From assembly GCF_007989805.1 (NCBI RefSeq), contig NZ_BJUB01000008.1:186001-250000 (forward strand): a stretch of 64,000 nucleotides of DNA. Reading direction: 5' to 3'. A program made the position numbers and the translations under genes. Shown here piece by piece: positions 7,639 to 15,974 of the stretch. This DNA is from Cellulomonas xylanilytica. Lineage in GTDB: Bacteria > Actinomycetota > Actinomycetes > Actinomycetales > Cellulomonadaceae. The first letter of the stretch is position 1, and every line of letters begins with the position of its first letter. A model generated the notes under the pieces. That model saw only the letters and a list, made by a program, of their open reading frames with translations, searched no databases and was not told the DNA's origin.

Positions 7639-8904
7639 TCAGGCGGTCGGGATGCCGTCGCCCTCGAGCGGCACGGACGTGCCGGTGTACGGCTCGACCG
7701 CGCCGCTGCCGGCGTCCGTCGTGTAGATCTGACCGTCGACGTAGTCCTGGACGCCCTTGTCGACCACCGTGATGCCGACGCCCTCGAACGCGGCGTGGCT
7801 GTCCTTGGAGAAGCTCAGGGGGACGATGCCGTTGCCCGTGAGGGCGCCGACCTCCAGCGCGTCGAGCAGGCTCTTGCGCGTCGGGTCGTCGCCGGCCTTG
7901 GCCAGCGCCTGCGCGAACAGGTACCCCACCGACATCCCGAACACGGTGTTGCCGCTGAACGGGGCGCCGTCGTTGTACTCGTCGTTGATCTCCTGGAACA
8001 GCGAGACCCACTCGTCGTCGGGGCTGAACGGCAGGTAGTTGGAGCTGACGAAGCCCTGCAGGAGCAGCGGTGCGACGTCCTCGCCGAGGTAGCCGACCAG
8101 CGTCGGGTAGTCGCCGCCGGACGACGAGGAGACCCACTGCGCCGGGTACTTCATCTTGGCGGCCGTGCCCAGCGCGAGCGCCGTGAAGCCGTTGACGGTG
8201 GCCAGGAAGTTGACCTCGCAGCCGGCGGCCTGCATGGCGCCGACCTGGGCGACGACGTCCTGCGTGGACACCGAGTACGTCTGCGTCGACGCGAGCCCGT
8301 CGGGCCCGAGCACCTGCAGCAGACCGGTGGTGAAGTCGGTGCCGAAGTCGTCGTCCTGCCCGAGCACGCAGAACGTCTTGTCCGGCCACGTCTCCTTCGC
8401 GTAGGTGGCCAGCGCCTTCGCCTCCACGATGTAGTTCGCGTTGTAGGCGAACGTCCACGGGAACGTGCCGGGCTGGTCCCACTTGGGGCTGCCCGAGGCG
8501 ACGAAGAGGTCCGGCACCTCGTTCTCGTTCAGGTAGTCGACCACCGCGGAGTGCGTGGGCGTGCCCAGGCCGTTGATGACGGCGAAGACCTCGTCCTCCT
8601 GCACCAGCTCGCGGACCACCGTCGAGGTGGTCGCCGGGTTGTACCCGTCGTCCTTCACGACGTACTCGATGCTGCGGCCGTTGATGCCGCCGTTGTCGTT
8701 GACGTACTCGAAGTACGCCTTCGTCGCCGCCGAGATCGACGAGTAGCCCGCTGCGGCGGGGCCGGTCAGCGGCGTGTGCGTGCCGACCGTGACGGTGTCC
8801 TCGGTGACCCCCGGGGAGGGCTCCGGGGTGCTGCAGGCGGCGAGGCCGCCCGCGAGGAGGGCCGTGGTGGCGATCAGCGCGACGGACCGGGAGCGTTGTG
8901 ACAT
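7639..8904 (-). CDS. ABC transporter substrate-binding lipoprotein, Liv/HAAT type
   Basis: This 421-residue periplasmic-binding-type lipoprotein has an N-terminal signal peptide and lipobox (LLAGGLAACS, lipidated Cys), then VTVGTHTPLTGPAAAGYSS, the opening of the branched-chain amino acid/amide (type I, Peripla_BP_6) fold. It would capture the ligand outside the membrane. It is last in the ATPase-ATPase-permease-permease-binding protein operon, and its ribosome site lies in the end of the upstream permease gene. Because the operon shares an operator with acyl-CoA genes, the ligand is probably a carboxylic acid rather than an amino acid; this is inferred. Confidence 0.88.
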   Translation of the reverse strand: MSQRSRSVALIATTALLAGGLAACSTPEPSPGVTEDTVTVGTHTPLTGPAAAGYSSISAATKAYFEYVNDNGGINGRSIEYVVKDDGYNPATTSTVVRELVQEDEVFAVINGLGTPTHSAVVDYLNENEVPDLFVASGSPKWDQPGTFPWTFAYNANYIVEAKALATYAKETWPDKTFCVLGQDDDFGTDFTTGLLQVLGPDGLASTQTYSVSTQDVVAQVGAMQAAGCEVNFLATVNGFTALALGTAAKMKYPAQWVSSSSGGDYPTLVGYLGEDVAPLLLQGFVSSNYLPFSPDDEWVSLFQEINDEYNDGAPFSGNTVFGMSVGYLFAQALAKAGDDPTRKSLLDALEVGALTGNGIVPLSFSKDSHAAFEGVGITVVDKGVQDYVDGQIYTTDAGSGAVEPYTGTSVPLEGDGIPTA

Positions 8905-8909
8905 CGGTG

Positions 8910-10007
8910 TCACCTCTGTTCTTCGGTAGGGACGAGGACCTTGCGCGGTGCGGGTTCTGCTGCGGGAGGTGGGACGTCGGGGGTGGGGCGGCGGCGTCGC
9001 CGGGCGGCGTCGATGGCGCCGTGCAGGCCGTGCGGGGCGACCGCCATCACGGTGATGAGCAGGAGCCCGAAGACGAGGACGGCCAGGTTCCCGTCGAGCC
9101 GCTGCGCGGCGTCCGCGGGGAGGCTGGCCGTGAGCCGGCCGATGAGCCAGGGCAGGAGCACGACGACGACCGAGCCCAGCGCGGCGCCGAGGATGCTGCC
9201 GAGCCCGCCGATCACGACCGCCACCACGAGCAGGAGCGAGAACCCGACCGTGTACGCGCCGGGGCTCACGGCTTGGGCGACGAAGCACAGGACGGCTCCG
9301 CCGACGCCCGCCGCGACCGAGCTGGCGGTGAACGCGAGCACCTTGACGCGCCCGGCGGGGATGCCGCTGAGCCGGGCGGCCACCTCGTCGTCGCGGACGG
9401 CGAGCATCTTCAGACCGAACCGTCCGCCGCGCAGCAGCGTCAGGCCGGTCACCACGGCTGCCGTGACCACGACGGCCACCATCGCCTGCCACTGCTCCAG
9501 GGCGACCACCCGGCGCAGGGCGTCGGGCACCCCCTCGAACGGGATCTGGACCCCCTGGTCGCCGTGCAGCACGGTCGACCAGGTGGACGCGACCGCGGGC
9601 AGGGCGACCACGACGGCGAGCGTGAGACCCGCCAGGTACGGGCCCGATAGGCGGGCGGCCGCGAGGCCGAGGAGCAGGCCGACGACGGCCGCCGCCAGCG
9701 CCCCGGCGAGGAGCGCGAGCACGAAGGCGGCCAGGCCGCCGAACGGCAGCGCGTTGGTCGTCAGCGCGAACCCGTAGCCGCCGACCGCCATGAGGGCGGC
9801 GTGCCCGAGCGAGAGCTGGCCCGTGGCGCCGACGAGCACGGTGAGCCCGGCCGTCGCGCACAGGTACGCGGCCACCAGCGCGAGCTGGTAGTTGCGGAAC
9901 GGGTCGAGCGCGAACGTGCCGCCCAGCGCGACGACCGTCCAGCCCGCCGCGAGGACCAGCGTGCGCGCCAGCGGGCGCTGTCCAGGGAGCCTCTGCCGGC
10001 CGGTCAT
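8910..10007 (-). CDS. Branched-chain-type ABC permease, LivM-like
   Basis: This 365-residue multi-spanning permease shows the LivM features VGATGQLSLGHAALMAVGGYGFALTTNALPFGG and GGLGSILGAALGSVVVVLLP. The C-terminus is a basic, proline-rich cytoplasmic tail. The start ATG overlaps the stop of the LivH-like gene (ATGA). It forms the heteromeric channel with the product of the next upstream gene. Confidence 0.9.
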   Translation of the reverse strand: MTGRQRLPGQRPLARTLVLAAGWTVVALGGTFALDPFRNYQLALVAAYLCATAGLTVLVGATGQLSLGHAALMAVGGYGFALTTNALPFGGLAAFVLALLAGALAAAVVGLLLGLAAARLSGPYLAGLTLAVVVALPAVASTWSTVLHGDQGVQIPFEGVPDALRRVVALEQWQAMVAVVVTAAVVTGLTLLRGGRFGLKMLAVRDDEVAARLSGIPAGRVKVLAFTASSVAAGVGGAVLCFVAQAVSPGAYTVGFSLLLVVAVVIGGLGSILGAALGSVVVVLLPWLIGRLTASLPADAAQRLDGNLAVLVFGLLLITVMAVAPHGLHGAIDAARRRRRPTPDVPPPAAEPAPRKVLVPTEEQR

Positions 10008-10882
10008 GCGCGCCTCGCCTCCGCCGCCGCGAACAGTCCCGCCGGTCGCAGGAGGAGCACCAGCACGAGCAGGACGAGCACGGCGATGGGCACCAGGCCG
10101 GCGCCGAGGTAGCCGGTCACCAGGCTCATCGCGACGCCGACGACCACCCCACCGACGAGCGCGCCGACCGGCGAGTCCAGCCCACCGACCACCGCGACCG
10201 TGAACCCGAGCACGAACAGGGAGTCGGTCGCGTGCGGGTTCAGGCCGAGGCTCGTCGGCACCAGCAGGAGCGCCGCCAGCGAGCCGACGACGCTCGACAG
10301 GACCCAGCCGACGGTGACGGTGCGCGACACCCGGACGCCGAGCAGGCGCGAGACTTCGGGAGCGAAGGCCGCGGCGCGCATCTGCAGGCCGAGCGACGTC
10401 CACCGGAACAGCACGGCCAGTGCGCCCATCACCACCACGGCGACGACCAGCACGAACAGGTCGTACGGCGACAGCAGCGGCACCCCGCCGACGACGATCG
10501 CACTGTCGTCGAACGGGACGCGCATCGGCCGGTAGTCGGGCCCGAAGAGGATCCCGAGCGCGGACTGCAGCACCATCACGAGCCCGATGGCCAGGATGAC
10601 GCCGGACAGCGGCGACGCCGGCGACGCGAACCGCATGACCCCGCGCTCGACCGCGAACCCCAGCAGCCCGCCGGCCAGCAGCGCGGCCAGCAGACCGAGC
10701 CAGTAGCTGCCGGTCAGCGACGTGACCTCGAACGCGACGTAGGTGCTGACCACCGCCATGGCGCCCTGCGCGAAGTTGACGACGCGGGCGCCGCGCCAGA
10801 TGAGCACCAGCGCGAGGGCGAACAGCGCGAGGACGGCACCGCGCGCGAGGCCGGTGCCCAGGAGGAAGACGAGTCTGTCCAT
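10004..10882 (-). CDS. Branched-chain-type ABC permease, LivH-like
   Basis: This 292-residue membrane protein has the LivH signatures: an N-terminal GLARGAVLALFALALVLIWRGARVVNFAQGAM helix pair and the ALIWRG/FTVAVVGGLDSPVGALVGG coupling region near the C-terminus. It begins at an ATG that overlaps the stop of the LivF-like gene by one base. It is the second half of the membrane channel of the importer. Confidence 0.9.
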   Translation of the reverse strand: MDRLVFLLGTGLARGAVLALFALALVLIWRGARVVNFAQGAMAVVSTYVAFEVTSLTGSYWLGLLAALLAGGLLGFAVERGVMRFASPASPLSGVILAIGLVMVLQSALGILFGPDYRPMRVPFDDSAIVVGGVPLLSPYDLFVLVVAVVVMGALAVLFRWTSLGLQMRAAAFAPEVSRLLGVRVSRTVTVGWVLSSVVGSLAALLLVPTSLGLNPHATDSLFVLGFTVAVVGGLDSPVGALVGGVVVGVAMSLVTGYLGAGLVPIAVLVLLVLVLLLRPAGLFAAAEARRA

Positions 10883-11592
10883 CAGAACCCCAGGTAGGCG
10901 TGGCGGAGGCGGTCGTCGGCGGCGAGCTCGTGCGCGGGCCGCGACGCGACGACCTCGCCGAGCCCGAGGACGACGCCGTGGTCGGCGACGGAGAGTGCGC
11001 CGACGACGTTCTGCTCGGCGAGCAGGACGGTCAGCCCGGTGCGGTCGGCCAGCGAGCGCAGGACGCCCATGATCTGCGCGACGACCCGCGGCGCCAGGCC
11101 GAGCGACGGCTCGTCCAGCAGCAGGACGGTGGGCCGAGCGACCAGGGCCCGGCCGAGCGAGAGCATCTGCCGTTCCCCGCCGGAGAGCTGGTGGCCGGGG
11201 TTGTCCCGGCGACGGGCGAGCGGCTCGAACAGCTCGTAGACCTCGGCGACGGCCGTGCGTCGGTCGGGCCCGCGCCACAGCCCGCCGAGCCGCAGGTTCT
11301 CGTCGACCGTGAGCTCCGCGACCACGCCGCGACCCTCGGGGACGTGCGCGAGCCCGCGCCGGACCCGGTCCTCGACGCTCACCCCGGCGAGGTCCTGCCC
11401 GGCCAGGCGGATGCTGCCCCGGGTCACCGGGACGAGGGCGGACAGGGTCCGCAGCAGCGTGGTCTTGCCGGCCCCGTTAGCCCCGACGAGGGCGACGATG
11501 CTGCCGGCCGGCACGTCGAGGTCGACGTCGCGCAGGACCGGCGCGCCGCCGTAGCCGACGGTCAGCCCACGGACCTCCAGCAGCGCGCTCAC
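10882..11592 (-). CDS. ABC transporter ATP-binding protein, LivF-like
   Basis: This 236-residue ATPase has Walker A GANGAGKTT, signature LSGGERQMLSLGRAL, Walker B VLLLDEPSLGLAP and a LLAEQNV switch segment. Its short length and the absence of the long LivG insertion fit LivF. The GTG start overlaps the LivG-like stop by four bases (GTGA). It energises import together with the LivG-like subunit. Confidence 0.92.
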   Translation of the reverse strand: MSALLEVRGLTVGYGGAPVLRDVDLDVPAGSIVALVGANGAGKTTLLRTLSALVPVTRGSIRLAGQDLAGVSVEDRVRRGLAHVPEGRGVVAELTVDENLRLGGLWRGPDRRTAVAEVYELFEPLARRRDNPGHQLSGGERQMLSLGRALVARPTVLLLDEPSLGLAPRVVAQIMGVLRSLADRTGLTVLLAEQNVVGALSVADHGVVLGLGEVVASRPAHELAADDRLRHAYLGF

Positions 11593-12335
11593 CGGGTGGT
11601 CACCTCGATCCCCAGGTACGCCTCGTCCACGGCCGGGTCGCCCGCGACCTCGTCGGGGGTGCCGGACGCGATCACGCGCCCGAAGTCGAGGACGACGACG
11701 CGGTCGCAGACGCTCATCACGAAGTCGACGTGGTGCTCGACCAGCAGGACGGCGCAGCCGGTGCCGGCGGTGTGCCGGACCAGCTCGCCGAGCGTGGCGA
11801 TGTCCTCGGCGCCGAGGCCCCCCGCGGGCTCGTCGAGCAGGAGCAGACCCGGCTGCGCGACGAGCGCCCGGGCCAGCGCGACCTTCTTCTGCTCGGGGTA
11901 GGGCAGGTCGCCCACCGGACGGTCGGCGTGCGCGGCGAGGTCGAGCGCGTCGAGCTGCCGCTGGGCGTCCGCGCCGGGGTCCGTCGCGCCGAGGTGGCCG
12001 GCCAGCACGTTCTCCCGGACGGTCAGCCCGCGGAACAGGCCGAGGCCCTGCAGGGTGCGGGCGACGCCTCGCGCTGACAGCCGGGTCGGGTCGCCGGGGA
12101 GCGGGTCGCCGTCCACGGTGATCGTTCCCGCGCTCGGGCGGACGAGGCCGCAGACGGCGTTGAACAGGGTGGTCTTGCCGGCTCCGTTGGGGCCGATCAG
12201 CCCGACGACCTCGCCCTTGCGCACCTGCAGGCTCACGTCGTCGAGGGCGCTCAGGCCCCCGAAGCGGACGCTCAGGCCGCGGACGTCGAGATGCGGCTCA
12301 CCACCCGTCCTGACGGGTGTCATCTGTGCGGACAT
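11589..12335 (-). CDS. ABC transporter ATP-binding protein, LivG-like
   Basis: This 248-residue ATPase has Walker A GPNGAGKTT, a signature motif degenerated to PYPEQKKVALARAL, Walker B LLLLDEPAGGL and H-loop LLVEHH. The VARTLQGLGLFRGLTVRENVLAG segment is typical of LivG. The ATG at 12335 is preferred over an upstream in-frame start because GAGGTG sits six bases before it. It is the first gene of the importer operon, directly downstream of operator 2. Confidence 0.92.
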   Translation of the reverse strand: MSAQMTPVRTGGEPHLDVRGLSVRFGGLSALDDVSLQVRKGEVVGLIGPNGAGKTTLFNAVCGLVRPSAGTITVDGDPLPGDPTRLSARGVARTLQGLGLFRGLTVRENVLAGHLGATDPGADAQRQLDALDLAAHADRPVGDLPYPEQKKVALARALVAQPGLLLLDEPAGGLGAEDIATLGELVRHTAGTGCAVLLVEHHVDFVMSVCDRVVVLDFGRVIASGTPDEVAGDPAVDEAYLGIEVTTR

Positions 12336-12374
12336 CGGCACCTCTTCGTGTCGGTGAGGACGAAAGTACAACAG

Positions 12375-12392
12375 AAACCGACCGGACGGTAT
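12375..12392. promoter_or_regulatory. TetR-type operator 2 (upstream of the Liv-type importer)
   Basis: AAACCGACCGGACGGTAT matches operators 1 and 3 with a few changes and keeps the ACCGAC/CGGT palindrome core. It lies 40 bp before the first importer gene, in the 100-bp gap after the SDR gene at 12436. It probably lets the importer be controlled together with the catabolic operons. Confidence 0.8.
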
Positions 12393-12435
12393 GGAGATCA
12401 GGACACGGTTCGATCACGCCGTTCTTGAGGGAGTT

Positions 12436-13176
12436 CTACGAGTGCGGGACGCCCGCGATCATGCCGCCGTCGACCACCAGCTCGGTGCCCGTCGTGTAGG
12501 CGGAGTCGTCGCTCGCGAGGAACACCACGGTGCCCGCGACGTCGGCAGGGAGTGCCGGTCGCCCCAGGGGGATCGGCACGGCGGTCGGGTCGAGCCGTGA
12601 GGTCATCGACGTCTGGACGAAGCCCGGGTGCACGGAGTTGACCCGGATCCCGTCGGGGCCCAGCTCGACCGCCAGCGACTTGGTCAGTCCCCGGACGCCG
12701 AACTTCGACGCCACGTAGCCGTGCAGGTGCGAGCCGCCGAGCATGCCCTCGACCGACGAGATGTTGACGATCGAGCCGCGGCCGGCGGCCTTCATCGTCG
12801 GGACCACCGCCTGGACGCCGAGGAACACACCCGTGAGGTTGACCGCGATGACCGCGTCCCACTTCGCCACCGGGTAGTGGTCGATCGGCCCGGCGTTCGC
12901 GATCCCGGCGTTGTTGACCAGCACGTCGACTGTGCCGAACGCGCCGAGCGTGGCATCGACCGCCGCGGCCCAGCTCTCCTGCGACGTCACGTCCAGGTGG
13001 GTCGCCAGCGCGCGGTCGCCCAGCTCGGCGGCCAGCCGGCCCGCGTCGTCGTCCAGCAGGTCGGCGATCACCACGCTCGCGCCGGCGGCGTGCAGGGCGC
13101 GCGCGAACGCCTCGCCGAGCCCTCGTGCCCCGCCGCTGACGAGGGCGACGCGACCGTCGAGCCGGGTGTCGCTCAT
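12436..13176 (-). CDS. SDR family oxidoreductase (LvaD-like candidate)
   Basis: This 246-residue classical short-chain dehydrogenase has the cofactor motif SGGARGLG (residues 14-21), NNAG at 88-91, and a catalytic set of Ser140/141, Tyr154 and Lys158 (YVASK). It reduces or oxidises a keto/hydroxy group with NAD(P). The ATG overlaps the oxidoreductase stop by four bases. In the Lva pathway an SDR reduces the 4-keto group before phosphorylation; that role is possible here, as is an ordinary 3-hydroxyacyl-CoA dehydrogenase role. Confidence 0.88.
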   Translation of the reverse strand: MSDTRLDGRVALVSGGARGLGEAFARALHAAGASVVIADLLDDDAGRLAAELGDRALATHLDVTSQESWAAAVDATLGAFGTVDVLVNNAGIANAGPIDHYPVAKWDAVIAVNLTGVFLGVQAVVPTMKAAGRGSIVNISSVEGMLGGSHLHGYVASKFGVRGLTKSLAVELGPDGIRVNSVHPGFVQTSMTSRLDPTAVPIPLGRPALPADVAGTVVFLASDDSAYTTGTELVVDGGMIAGVPHS

Positions 13177-14150
13177 GAGACCCGCACCACCAGACGGCCC
13201 GTCGTGGCGCCGTCCGCGAGCCGCTGCACGGCTGCCGGGGCGTCCTCGAACGCGACGACCTCGCCGACCACCGGCCGGACCCGCCCGGCGTCGACCAGCC
13301 TCGTCAGCTCGACGTGCGCCGCGTCGACCAGCTCGGGTCGGCGCTGCGCGTAGAGCGCCCAGTGCAGGCCGAGCACGCCGTAGTTCTTGACCAGCGCGTG
13401 CCCCGCGTTCACCGCCTGGATGGTCCCGCCCGCGAAGCCGACCACCACGATGCGCCCCTCGAAGGCGATGCACTTGGTCGACTGCTCGAACGCGGTCCCG
13501 CCGACGGGGTCGAACACCACGTCGGCGCCCGCACCGCCCGTCTCGGCCTTCACCGTCGCGACGACGTCCTGCGTCGACCGGTCGACGACGACGTCCGCCC
13601 CGGCCTTCCGGGCGACCTCCACCTTCGCCGCACTGCCGACCACACCGATCACCCGCGCACCCGCGGCGGCTCCGAGCTGGACGGCCGCGGTCCCGACGCC
13701 GCCCGCCGCCGCGTGGACGAGCAGCGTCTCGCCCGGCTGCAGAGCGGCCCGCCGGTGCAGCCCGAACCAGGCCGTCTGGTAGCCGATGGTGAGGGCGGCG
13801 GCCTCGGCGTCGTCGAGGGCCGCGGGAGCGGGGAAGACCTCCCGTTCGTCGAGCACGGCCAGCTCCGACAGCACGCCGATCCGGGACCCGACGACGCGGT
13901 CGCCGACCGCCGCACGCGTGACGCCCTCCCCGGTGCCGATCACCTCACCGCACAGCTCGATGCCGGGGGAGAAGGGGAGCGGGGGCCGCACCTGGTACTC
14001 GCCCCGGGCCAGCAGGACGTCGGGGAAGTTCAGCGCGACCGCACGCACCCGGACCAGCACCTGCCCGGGACCCGGTGCCGGGTCCGCCACCTGCGAGAGC
14101 TCGAGGACCTCGGCCGGCTCTCCGTGCCGCACCACCTGCCACGCGCGCAC
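13173..14150 (-). CDS. NADPH:quinone oxidoreductase-like MDR protein
   Basis: This 325-residue zinc-free medium-chain reductase has a GroES-like N-terminus with VALNFPDVLLARGEYQ, a Rossmann domain with AAAGGVGTAAVQL and a closing ATTGRLVVRV. Members reduce quinones, enones or enoyl-CoA-like double bonds with NADPH. The start is GTG, four bases after the TetR stop. As part of the SDR-TetR-QOR-SDR operon it presumably acts on an unsaturated or ketonic intermediate of the same pathway. Confidence 0.9.
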   Translation of the reverse strand: MRAWQVVRHGEPAEVLELSQVADPAPGPGQVLVRVRAVALNFPDVLLARGEYQVRPPLPFSPGIELCGEVIGTGEGVTRAAVGDRVVGSRIGVLSELAVLDEREVFPAPAALDDAEAAALTIGYQTAWFGLHRRAALQPGETLLVHAAAGGVGTAAVQLGAAAGARVIGVVGSAAKVEVARKAGADVVVDRSTQDVVATVKAETGGAGADVVFDPVGGTAFEQSTKCIAFEGRIVVVGFAGGTIQAVNAGHALVKNYGVLGLHWALYAQRRPELVDAAHVELTRLVDAGRVRPVVGEVVAFEDAPAAVQRLADGATTGRLVVRVS

Positions 14151-14154
14151 CGGG

Positions 14155-14730
14155 TCAGGCCTTGATCGCGACGAGGAAGAGGTCGGTCAGCTGCTGCGCG
14201 AGGAGCACCTTGTCCTCGGGACCCTCGGGGGAGTACCAGTTCGAGAGGTAGTGCACGTCGGAGAAGAAGTGGGCCACCAGCACGGCGCGCGGGACGTCCG
14301 TCCGGTAGAGGCCCTCCTCCTGACCGCGCTCGATGAGGCTCGCGAACACGTCGTGGTACTGCCGGCGGCGGCGGGTGACCTCCTTCTGGCGCGGCTCCGA
14401 GAGCATGTGCACGCTGCGGAAGAAGACGGTGCCCTCGGGGAGGAAGTCGATCGACGTCTCGATGACGTCGACGCACACGTCGCGCAGCGTCTGCGCGGTC
14501 GACGCCCCGCGGCCGACGATCTCCTCGAGGTGCTCGGTCTGCAGCGACAGCATGCGCTCGTAGACCGAGAAGAGGAGGTCGTCCTTCGACTCGAAGTAGT
14601 GGTACATCGCGCCCTTGGTGACGCCGGCCGCCTCGACGATCTGCTGCACCGAGGTGTTGGCGTACCCCTGGGTGGAGAACAGGTCGACGGCCGCCCGCGT
14701 GATGTCGTCGACGACGCTGGAGGTTGCCAT
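14155..14730 (-). CDS. TetR family transcriptional regulator (proposed regulon master)
   Basis: This 191-residue regulator has an N-terminal TetR helix-turn-helix (DLFSTQGYANTSVQQIVEAAGVTKGAMYHYFESKDDLLFSVYERM, about residues 17-61) and a ligand-binding C-terminal domain of the kind found in acyl-CoA-responsive repressors. It lies inside the SDR1-TetR-QOR-SDR2 operon that starts 16 bases after operator 3. It is therefore the best candidate to bind all three 18-bp palindromes, giving autoregulation plus control of the importer and of the kinase-ACAD-ligase operon. The effector is probably an acyl-CoA, by analogy only. Confidence 0.9.
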   Translation of the reverse strand: MATSSVVDDITRAAVDLFSTQGYANTSVQQIVEAAGVTKGAMYHYFESKDDLLFSVYERMLSLQTEHLEEIVGRGASTAQTLRDVCVDVIETSIDFLPEGTVFFRSVHMLSEPRQKEVTRRRRQYHDVFASLIERGQEEGLYRTDVPRAVLVAHFFSDVHYLSNWYSPEGPEDKVLLAQQLTDLFLVAIKA

Positions 14731-14750
14731 GGGTGCCTCTCGTTCTTCTT

Positions 14751-15503
14751 CTAGCCGACCGCGACGGCACTGGCGCCGCCGTCGATGGTGAGCGTATGAC
14801 CGGTGATCCACCCGGCGTCGTCGGACAGCAGGAACGCGACCGGTCCGGCGACGTCCTCGGGCTCGCCGATGCGGCCCAGCGGGTAGGCCGCGGCGAGCGC
14901 GGCCTCCCGGTCGCCTTCGTAGAGCGCCTGCGCGAGGCGTGTCCGGACCACGGCGGGAGCCACCGCGTTGACGCGGATGCCGGGTGCCAGCTCGACCGCG
15001 AGCTGCTGCGTGAGGTTGAGCAGCGCCGCCTTGGAGACGCCGTAGAACGCGACACCCGGGCTGGCCGACAGGCCCGCCACCGACGCGGTGTTGACGATCG
15101 AGCGGCTCAGGCCCGCCTGCACGGCCGACCGCGTCCAGTCGAGGGCGGCGACCACGTTGACCTCGAGGATCTTGCGGACGACGGAGCTCTCGATCTCGAG
15201 CGCGGGCCCGTAGGCAGGGTTGATGCCGGCGTTGTTGACCAGGTGGTCGAGGCGGCCGAACCGGTCGGTGATCGTCGCGAGGACCTCGGCGCGGTGCTCC
15301 GCGTCGTCGGCCTTGCCCGCGACGGCGACCGCGTGGCCCGCGTCGATCGCGTCGAGCCGCTCGACGGCGGCGGTCAGCGACTCGGGCCTGCGACCGGTGA
15401 TGACGACGGTGGCCCCCTCGGTGACCAGCCGTTCTGCGACGGCCAGACCGATCCCGCGGCTCGCCCCGGTGATCAGGGCGACCCTGCCCTCGAACCTGCG
15501 CAT
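14751..15503 (-). CDS. SDR family oxidoreductase
   Basis: This 250-residue classical SDR has TGASRGIG (residues 12-19), NNAG (90-93), Ser141, Tyr154 and Lys158 (YGVSK), and a typical C-terminal GHTLTIDGGASA. It is FabG-like in length and motifs, but the catabolic setting favours a keto/hydroxyacyl dehydrogenase. It is the first gene of the TetR-containing operon, 16 bases downstream of operator 3, and 20 bases separate it from the TetR start. Confidence 0.9.
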   Translation of the reverse strand: MRRFEGRVALITGASRGIGLAVAERLVTEGATVVITGRRPESLTAAVERLDAIDAGHAVAVAGKADDAEHRAEVLATITDRFGRLDHLVNNAGINPAYGPALEIESSVVRKILEVNVVAALDWTRSAVQAGLSRSIVNTASVAGLSASPGVAFYGVSKAALLNLTQQLAVELAPGIRVNAVAPAVVRTRLAQALYEGDREAALAAAYPLGRIGEPEDVAGPVAFLLSDDAGWITGHTLTIDGGASAVAVG

Positions 15504-15518
15504 CGTGCACCCTTCTCG

Positions 15519-15536
15519 ATACCGACTGTTCGGTAT
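15519..15536. promoter_or_regulatory. TetR-type operator 3 (upstream of the SDR-TetR operon)
   Basis: ATACCGACTGTTCGGTAT has the same outer half-sites (ATACCGA and TCGGTAT) as operators 1 and 2. A plausible minus-strand -10 box (TACTGT, 15550-15545) lies just upstream, so the operator covers the start of transcription and would give autorepression. Confidence 0.82.
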
Positions 15537-15607
15537 GTCGCCAGACAGTAGCGCACTCTGTCCGGGTATTTTCTGACTCGGCGTCAGATACCGTTAGGCT
15601 CGGCGGC

Positions 15608-15955
15608 ATGGATCTCGTCTACAACCTCCTCGTCGTCCTCCATCTGCTCGGCTGGGCCATCGTGCTCGGCGGCACCCTGGTCAACCTGCGCACCCCCAAG
15701 ATCGCCACGGGCGTGCTGCACGGCATCCTCACGGCGCTGGTCACCGGCATCCTCATCGTGGGCATCGCCTCGGCCGGTCTGGCCGGTCACGACCCGAACA
15801 CCACGAAGATCGCGGTCAAGCTCGTCGTCGCCCTCGTCGTGGCCACGCTCGTGATCCTCGGCGTGCGCAAGCCGTCGCGCGTGACCACCGGGTACCTCGG
15901 CGCCATCGCCGGCCTCACCGCCCTGAACGTCGCGATCGCGGTGCTCTGGCGCTGA
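15608..15955 (+). CDS. Small integral membrane protein, unknown function
   Basis: This 115-residue hydrophobic protein appears to have four membrane helices (MDLVYNLLVVLHLLGWAIVLGG, ILTALVTGILIVGIA, IAVKLVVALVVATLVILG, YLGAIAGLTALNVAIAVL). The residues between the first two helices are basic (LRTPKIATG). No catalytic motif is visible and the role is unknown. A -10-like TAGGCT lies about 10 bases before the ATG, suggesting a short or absent leader. Confidence 0.8.
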   Translation: MDLVYNLLVVLHLLGWAIVLGGTLVNLRTPKIATGVLHGILTALVTGILIVGIASAGLAGHDPNTTKIAVKLVVALVVATLVILGVRKPSRVTTGYLGAIAGLTALNVAIAVLWR

Positions 15956-15974
15956 CCGCGTTACTGTCCACCCC

